NCBI GenBank assembly: GCA_951799425.1
Contig: OX637405.1
Coordinates: 27,444,635 to 27,508,634 of the forward strand
Direction: 5' to 3'
Source: Ilex aquifolium
Lineage: Eukaryota; Streptophyta; Magnoliopsida; Aquifoliales; Aquifoliaceae
DNA: 64,000 nt
Shown: positions 57,930 through 64,000 of the stretch, piece by piece
How the letters are laid out: the number at the start of each line of letters is the position of its first letter
Position numbering within the stretch: position 1 is the stretch's first letter
Translations under genes and position numbers: made by a program
The notes under the pieces: model-generated
The model's input: only the letters and a program-made list of their open reading frames with translations
What the model was told of the DNA's origin: nothing
Databases searched by the model: none

Positions 57930-58455
57930 ACACACACACATATAGGCCAAAATATCAAATTGCAGTTAAGGTAGAGTTCTATACACCTTTCAACCCTTTG
58001 TCAAAAAAATCAGTAATTTAAAACGGAATTTCATTGCACCCTTTTGATTGCATTCGATTGGCCCAATCAATTAATTTCAACAAAAAAGAAAGAAAAAATA
58101 TTAACACTTACTTGTAACAGTGCTAACATTTTTTGTTCCAATTAACCAATAATTTTTATTACCATAATTAGCAAACGGATTCGTCGTCTTTTCGATACTT
58201 TTTGATCCAATCATCTATCATGTAACATAGGAAATTCATTTGAATATAATGAATTCCACATCAATTTGTGGCAAATGATTCTTTTGAAAAGTAATAGTGA
58301 AAGATCACAACATATTTTTGTACATAGAAATTTCACATACTCTAAAAGTGGGTGAGATAAAAAAAATCTTTATTATATGTGTTTTTTTTTTTAAAAAATT
58401 TGGAAAAAAAATCAAAACAAACAAAAGAAAAATCAAATGCTATCAAACATCTCTT
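57930..58455. repeat. Segmental duplication, right copy (pairs with 13648-14857)
   Basis: This aligns with the left copy on both sides of its solo LTR. The unoccupied LTR site is at about 58290. The EXO70 gene's 3' end follows at 58768. 58456-58767 holds only AT-rich sequence, presumably including the EXO70 3' UTR. Confidence 0.85.
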
Positions 58456-58767
58456 AGACAATTACTATCTTCAATTTTTGGGTGTCTTTTGAACTAAACA
58501 TGTGAGATAAAACAAATTATCATATTTAAGACCACAAAGACATCAGCAGATAAACCCACAACAAAATCTTTTTTTTTCAAAGTATTTAATTACAACATAT
58601 GTATACATCCACTAGAAATCTCCTAATCATTGAATAAATAAACCCTCAACGGGGAGGTTAGGGATTTGCCCAATGGTCATCTTCCCTATCTTTACATTTT
58701 TAAGGTAACAAATTTGAACCTCTCGTGTGTCTTTCTCTATAACAGTGTCGGACAAAAAAAATAAACC

Positions 58768-60666
58768 TCAACGGGGCCTCAATTGTGACGTTGACATAGA
58801 AAATGACGAAGAACTCCCAGACAAAGCCTTCCCAAAGAACAAATCTGACAAGTAATTCCCCACATCCTCAGCGGTATATCTGACCTCAAGAGCCAAATCT
58901 CTCTCTCTTCCAATCACAAGCCTATGAGCACTATAGAACTCCCGATACACCCCAACAAGCTTTCTGGCCAGGGAAACTTTGATTTCGTCCCGGAGCTTAC
59001 TATCAGGTACGACACACACAAACTGTTTCTTGTACGCTTGATCAAACAACGAATTAAATCTCTTAAAACACTCCTTCACTTCCTCCGGCGACGTTAGAGC
59101 CGTCGGATCCTCCGGGAGGGAACCTACGACGCGGCTCCATGCTATTCGTTCGTAGTTTAGTGCAAACTGTTTGATTTTTGTTTCGTGCTTGGTTAACCAA
59201 TCATCGCCGAGTAAATATTTCATGTTTGATGTACGAACTTTAGAAACGACGTAGTTTAAGTTGTTGGCCAAGAAGAGGTATGAGAGCGAATCGTCTTTGT
59301 AGTGCTTTGCCTTGCCGTCGAGTTTGCAGAGTAAGACGAGTATTAGCCACGCAAATCGGAGAGAAATCGTAGGTAACGGAAAGTCTTCGGAATCGGACGT
59401 GTCGAAGTACGACTCCGGCAAAGAAGATTTCCCAGGCAGTGGTAAATCTGATAGAATATCCGCCAGTATATTGCTGTAATCGCCGAGCAGAGAGAGATAG
59501 TGCATCACATCAGTCGTTAAAGCATGAATTCCTGCTCCGGCGACCAGTGATTTTGAAGAATTCTTCTGAATCGCAGATTCGAACTCGATTAACGATGTCC
59601 GAACAGATTCGCTGAGCTTGACGAGTGATGTCAGTGCTTGAGATCGAATGTCAGAGGTTGATTCGAAGGAGAAGATGGACTCGATCTCCGGCCAGTGATT
59701 GGCAATGGCTGTGTACATGTCGAGAGTCCGGAATACTCTTTCCGGCGATTTCTTGCTGTTTCTCGCCACATTTTCCGGGAATCCAAACAGGATTGACGCT
59801 CCTTCTTTAATTATCTCAGTATAAACTGACTCTCTGATTATTTCCGAGGATGCAAAGACGTGATCGCAAAGAATTCTCTCTCCATTGAAGAGAGTTTTAA
59901 TCGCAATCCTCACAGCATTTAACCAAATCTTGATTCTCTGCTCCAAAACCTCCCAATCCATCTTACGTAGGTGTGAAGAGCTCAATTTCTCAACTCCAAG
60001 TCTGTATATGCTTTCATCAACTACCGATTTCCTTATAATTTTGTATATCTTCACGCATTCTTTACCATATCCAGACGAAATCATACATTCAGCAATTGAT
60101 CTCAAATCCACCATGGCCATATTCGAAACATCTTCAACATCTGAGATGGAATCCCCAGCAATTTTAATATCATCTTCGGGTCCAATATCACCGTCTTCGT
60201 AGTCGGATGTGCTCGATCGAGTTGAAGCAACCGACGATCGAGCTGAGACCGACTCAGGATCCAGATAAGCTCGGTTCATTGAGAGAATCTGATAGAACTC
60301 TTTTTGGAGTCGTTTCATTGCGATTTGCATCAAGTTTTGGGCACGAACGAGCTTTTCTGAGCCGGAGTTCTCAGAGGCTAAAAAGTGCATGGCCCTTTGC
60401 AAATCGTTGACGTTCTTGATGAAATCATTGGCCTCACCACGGTTCTCATAGAAGAGAGAAGTGACTTTTGCGAATGTTGAAGTATCTGGGTTCCATTTCA
60501 TGATTATGGAACCGGCGACTTCTAGAGTTCGATCCATAATCGCGTCGGAGAACAAACGCCGGGGCGTTGAATTTGGAAGTTCGGTTCTGGAAGGCGAAGG
60601 GAAGTTGGAACTAGAAGGAGATCTTTTCGGGGAAAATAAAAGGTTCCTCATTCCTTTGTACGGCAT
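58768..60666 (-). CDS. EXO70: Exocyst complex subunit EXO70, H-clade type
   Basis: An intact, intronless 632-codon gene. The N-terminus is a variable basic Ser/Pro stretch (MPYKGMRNLLFSPKRS). An EXO70 helical N-region follows (about 45-130, with KLVRAQNLMQIAMKRLQKEF and YQILSMNRAYLDPESVS). An acidic Ser-rich linker lies at about 145-175. The conserved C-terminal Exo70 domain runs from about 230 to 612 and closes with RYTAEDVGNYLSDLFFG. EXO70 binds PI(4,5)P2 and tethers secretory vesicles at the plasma membrane as part of exocyst. Intronless structure, length and the N-terminal motif resemble the plant EXO70H clade (Arabidopsis H5-H8), members of which act in defence and specialised secretion. 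The clade is a judgement by eye. No paralogue remains at the matching left duplicate. Confidence 0.95.
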   Translation of the reverse strand: MPYKGMRNLLFSPKRSPSSSNFPSPSRTELPNSTPRRLFSDAIMDRTLEVAGSIIMKWNPDTSTFAKVTSLFYENRGEANDFIKNVNDLQRAMHFLASENSGSEKLVRAQNLMQIAMKRLQKEFYQILSMNRAYLDPESVSARSSVASTRSSTSDYEDGDIGPEDDIKIAGDSISDVEDVSNMAMVDLRSIAECMISSGYGKECVKIYKIIRKSVVDESIYRLGVEKLSSSHLRKMDWEVLEQRIKIWLNAVRIAIKTLFNGERILCDHVFASSEIIRESVYTEIIKEGASILFGFPENVARNSKKSPERVFRTLDMYTAIANHWPEIESIFSFESTSDIRSQALTSLVKLSESVRTSLIEFESAIQKNSSKSLVAGAGIHALTTDVMHYLSLLGDYSNILADILSDLPLPGKSSLPESYFDTSDSEDFPLPTISLRFAWLILVLLCKLDGKAKHYKDDSLSYLFLANNLNYVVSKVRTSNMKYLLGDDWLTKHETKIKQFALNYERIAWSRVVGSLPEDPTALTSPEEVKECFKRFNSLFDQAYKKQFVCVVPDSKLRDEIKVSLARKLVGVYREFYSAHRLVIGRERDLALEVRYTAEDVGNYLSDLFFGKALSGSSSSFSMSTSQLRPR

Positions 60667-60890
60667 GGCAATGAAGAGATCAAAGCTGGTTCAATTTCTT
60701 CAAGAATCAAAATATACAGAAAGGAGAAGAACTAATCAGATGAGATCAGCCTATGATCGATCAGGTAATTAAGCTTCTCTCTTGGTGTTTTTGTATATAT
60801 GTGCAGAATGTGGTGGGGTTGGGTTGATTCTGTGGATAATTGTGTGAGTTCTGTAACTTCTGTTGGTAGGTTGTGGGGGGAGGGGTGTGA

Positions 60891-60898
60891 TATATATA
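60891..60898 (-). promoter_or_regulatory. Probable TATA box of the EXO70 gene
   Basis: The minus strand reads TCTATATATATCACACC, about 225 bp upstream of the ATG at 60666. It is the only strong TATA match between the gene and the duplicated block at 61150. It would give a 5' UTR of roughly 200 bases. Confidence 0.5.
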
Positions 60899-61149
60899 GA
60901 CCATAGAGGGTGGAGAGATGGAGGAAAGAGGCCGCAGATAGGGAACTTGCGGCGTAAGGTGGTGGGCCTGGACTTTTTTTACGCGTTGCACGTAGGTAGT
61001 TTCGTGACGACAAAAAAAAATTTAATAAATTCTACCTTTCACACGAATAAATTCTCTCACTAATTTCTTGGAAAGTTAATTTGACTTGGATATACCTTTC
61101 ACACGAATTAATTTGGAATTATATTTAATTTGATGCTTCTGTAATTATA

Positions 61150-63712
61150 TGTTGATGGTAATGGGTTCACTGAATATACTTTTCTATGCACTACTGGTCA
61201 GCACTTACCTTTGCTTACATTTTACATCACACTAAATAGCTTTCATTGAATGTTATTTTGATGTATTCCTATGGCTTTGTATTTAGAATTGAGTAATGCT
61301 ATTTGCATTTAAATTATTGACCTAATATGTTGATCTAATTTATTATTATCTTTGGATTGACGGTAGCCCCACTAAATATTAAAAATTAGTGTTAATCTGA
61401 TGGTTAAAATGAAACTACATCATTAAGTCAGCAGATTAAACCAAAAATTTAAGTTCAAATAGTATTACTCGTTAGAATTTCTTTCACAACTTAATTCAAT
61501 AATCTTTGCCTTTCTTAATTTGATTTGTTTTAGATTGAAATTCTCTCTGTCACAAATTTTTGGACAGTCAGTTCTTATATAAGTTTAGAGTATGTAAATT
61601 TTTATTTGTTACATAGTGTTTAAACTTACAGCGACTTTTCAGTCAAGTTCGGATATTAGTCACTGTAGTCTAGATGAGTTTGGAACATGTCCTTTGAAAA
61701 ACAAGGGTGCCAATTCATATTAGACTTTGTTTATTAATTTTTGACAGTGAAATAGTAAGAATTATGACAATGGTGCCAATTCATTAGTCAGAACTCTTTG
61801 GCAATTCGTCAATTATGTAAAAAGGTCCCACAATATGTAAAAGTATACAGTTCGTCAGCAGATATATTAGATCATCATCAAATATTCCATCTATGAAATC
61901 AGGTATGACGAATACATTCTCAGACGCCACTTTCCCTGAATTCTTTACTCATCTATTTAACTTTCTTTCGTAAGCTTCTTTGTCAAATTCTCTGTCTTCT
62001 TCCCTCTGTTTCATTTATGATTATTAGATTCTTTATATTACGAAATATCATATTTTTAAAACATATTTTTAAAATTTTTTAATTAATGGTTACAAATCAT
62101 TTAAACTAGAATCAAGGATTTTAAATCAATTATCAGTACGGTCTGTATGTGGTATCGTGAACTTTTTTATTTTGTTATAGGGTGTTCAGGTTTACGCCGA
62201 CTATTTTTTCGAATTCAACGGCTGGCCACCGTGATTTGAGTTGGGTTATAGTATGTTCCTAAAGGGATAAAGGTGGTTATAGAGGTGCAACTTGGGCGGG
62301 TCAACCAGAACCAACCCGAAAAAATAGAATTTGGGTTGAGGTTTGTAATACTTGGCCTGGGTTAAAAAACACCAACTTGAATTGAATTCGGACAATCCCT
62401 GAATTAAGGCCTTGGATTACTGGGTTCAACCCGAATATATAAATCGGGCACAACCCTAATATTTATCGGGCTCAATCTAAGCATATTTAAAAATAAATAT
62501 ATAAATTAATATTTTCAATAGCACAACTTACAATTAGGGTTCAAATTTGACAATTCACTTTAACAAACTCAATTCGAATTTTAACCTGAAAGTTGAAACC
62601 AATCTGGATTAAATAATTTGAACCCAAACCTAAACTCTTATCCGAAATCAGTTCGAATTATGTAACCCGAATTTAACTTGAGCCCGCCCGAATTCAGCTT
62701 GAGCCCGCCCGAATTCAACTTGAGCAGTACTCGGGTTGAGTATCTCGGGTTAAAGTCAGATTAGGGTTAAAGATTATATACATTAGATTGAACTAGCGTT
62801 GACCCTTCAACTCGCCCAACCTGTCCGAGTTGCACCCCAAGGTGGTTAGCCCCTAAGGAGTGGGAGAAGGGATTCAACTTGAGATTCCTATGTTACTAAA
62901 AGTCAAGCACTAAACCAACACTAAAATATTAGTATCATGAACTTATATATGTAAACAACTTGAAATGATAGCAAAGCTTAGTAATAGGACTTCAAATCTT
63001 CTTAATTTCTCATTGACAACATAGAAAAAGTCATTGCTAGCATCATCATCTTTTCTAACCATCCATGGATTTGACATCCTGATTTTTTTGAATTTGCTTC
63101 TCCTTTTTTTTTTTTTTTTTTGAATGAATAAAATGATCTTTTACTTTTCATTTCGTGTATGGTGGCGATCTTACGTTGAAAAAAGATAAAAAAAAAAGTG
63201 AATCAAAACAAAACATTGTTCTTCTAGATGGCATGGCATGTCATGTCTTATTTTAATAAAATTGTTGCAGGGGTGTAGGAATTTAGTGTAGGGGAATGTC
63301 TTTTGAATCTTTAAAAAATATATGAACACTTACACAATTTATGAGAAACTATTTGTGATCTTGACCCAAATAAAAAAAGATTATTTGTGACAAGTAACAT
63401 TATGGTCAAAGGGAATTTTCAAATCTAAGCAAACAATAAATCCTATGCATCTCTTGTAGATCCATCATTAATATATGGACCTCCTAATCAACTATAATAT
63501 TAGATTTAAAGTAGACTCTACATAATATTAGAACTCATAACTAATAATTGTATTGAGTTAAGTCCCTATAACATTGCTCCAAGAAAACATTGTCAATTCT
63601 GCTTCTTATTATTAACATAGAATCGATACAAAGTTAATAAATATAGGTTAAATTTTAGTAAGGAATAAATAATAAACTGGTTAACACAATAAATTTATTT
63701 AATAATAGTATT
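61150..63712. repeat. Segmental duplication, right copy (blocks Y-Z-W-X)
   Basis: This aligns in order with 44210-45350 (Y), 52218-52780 (Z), 54373-55040 (W) and 43710-43972 (X). The two copies look roughly 80-85% identical by eye, apart from insertions. It lacks the solo LTR, LINE, foldback MITE and Harbinger-type element of the left copy. It has its own hAT insertion (62280-62840). It lies upstream of the EXO70 gene. It is non-coding. Confidence 0.87.
62280..62840. mobile_element. hAT-type MITE with 8-bp target duplication
   Basis: 561 bp with ends TAGAGGTGCAAC and GTTGCACCCCAA, flanked by GGTGGTTA (62272-62279 and 62841-62848). An 8-bp duplication is the hAT hallmark. The interior is made of GGGTTCAACCCGAA-like repeats and has no coding capacity. 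The paralogous empty site is AGTGGCTA at 54385-54392. Confidence 0.85.
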
Positions 63713-64000
63713 TGATAGGCCGACCCAGACCAGGCCCAGCTCAGAGGCACAGTTTAAAAATACAGACCAGACCCAGGTCACAAGTGCAACCAAGCCCAGA
63801 TCAGAAATACAAGCCAACAAGGAACAAGTCCATCGTCTTAGAAAACCTAGTCTACTGGTGACGCATGTGACATATCCATCTTAAGAAGGGAATAAGGGTA
63901 CGCACACGAACCTCAACCATCTCGTCTGTTACGCCAACATCATGGAGCCACACACTCCCCGCACAAGGTTGACACATTAATCAGGGCTCTTCGTGATGAC
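63713..64000. mobile_element. Possible start of another LTR element
   Basis: Homology to the duplicated block ends at GTATT and a GC-richer unrelated sequence starts TGATAGGCCGACCC, running to the window edge. The TG start, sharp boundary and changed composition suggest an LTR or another insertion. The other end is not in view. Confidence 0.4.

Noticed and set aside
1-64000. tRNA, rRNA or microRNA genes
   Set aside because: I found no cloverleaf with box A/B or rRNA-like stretch. The hairpins seen are repeat arrays or MITEs, with no precursor-like asymmetry.

Overview
The window is nuclear DNA of a flowering plant, most likely a eudicot. It is AT-rich intergenic DNA with Ty3/gypsy elements, a plant L1 LINE and small DNA transposons. 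The only two intact host genes are typical plant genes: an intronless lung-seven-transmembrane (GPR107/CAND6-7 type) gene and an intronless EXO70H-type exocyst gene. The species cannot be named from the sequence alone.

Layout. 1-8172 is the 3' part of a forward Tat-lineage (Retand-like) element. 8173-14857 is host DNA with the seven-transmembrane gene (10110-11387), two Mutator-like MITEs and a solo LTR. 14858-43689 is a nest. Two reverse Tat elements (14858-27779 and 27780-43689) abut directly, and the second holds a young 6.6-kb Athila-like gag-protease-only element (28025-34624). 43690-57929 is duplicated host DNA with a solo LTR, a 5'-truncated LINE that itself holds another solo LTR, a foldback MITE, a Harbinger-type element carrying a captured dehydrogenase gene fragment, and a hAT-like element. 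57930-63712 holds a second copy of the duplicated flanks, the EXO70 gene (58768-60666) and a small hAT element. A further LTR-like sequence begins at 63713.

The most unusual system is the Tat family. Each copy has gag-pol on one strand and, beyond integrase, two genes on the opposite strand. These two genes look like relatives of each other: both carry a motif of the 'putative gypsy type transposon' family and a coiled coil. The proximal one ends in a leucine zipper next to a basic, nuclear-localisation-like patch. Where the sense and antisense genes meet tail to tail, all three copies carry a tandem array of small perfect hairpins. Neighbouring hairpins differ by paired changes that keep the stems intact.

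The local segmental duplication is useful because paralogous empty sites exist for four insertions: two solo LTRs, the Harbinger-type element and the small hAT. They fix the insertion boundaries and show that these insertions came after the duplication. The copy interrupted by the Tat nest has no counterpart of the EXO70 gene, so a paralogue may have been lost there.
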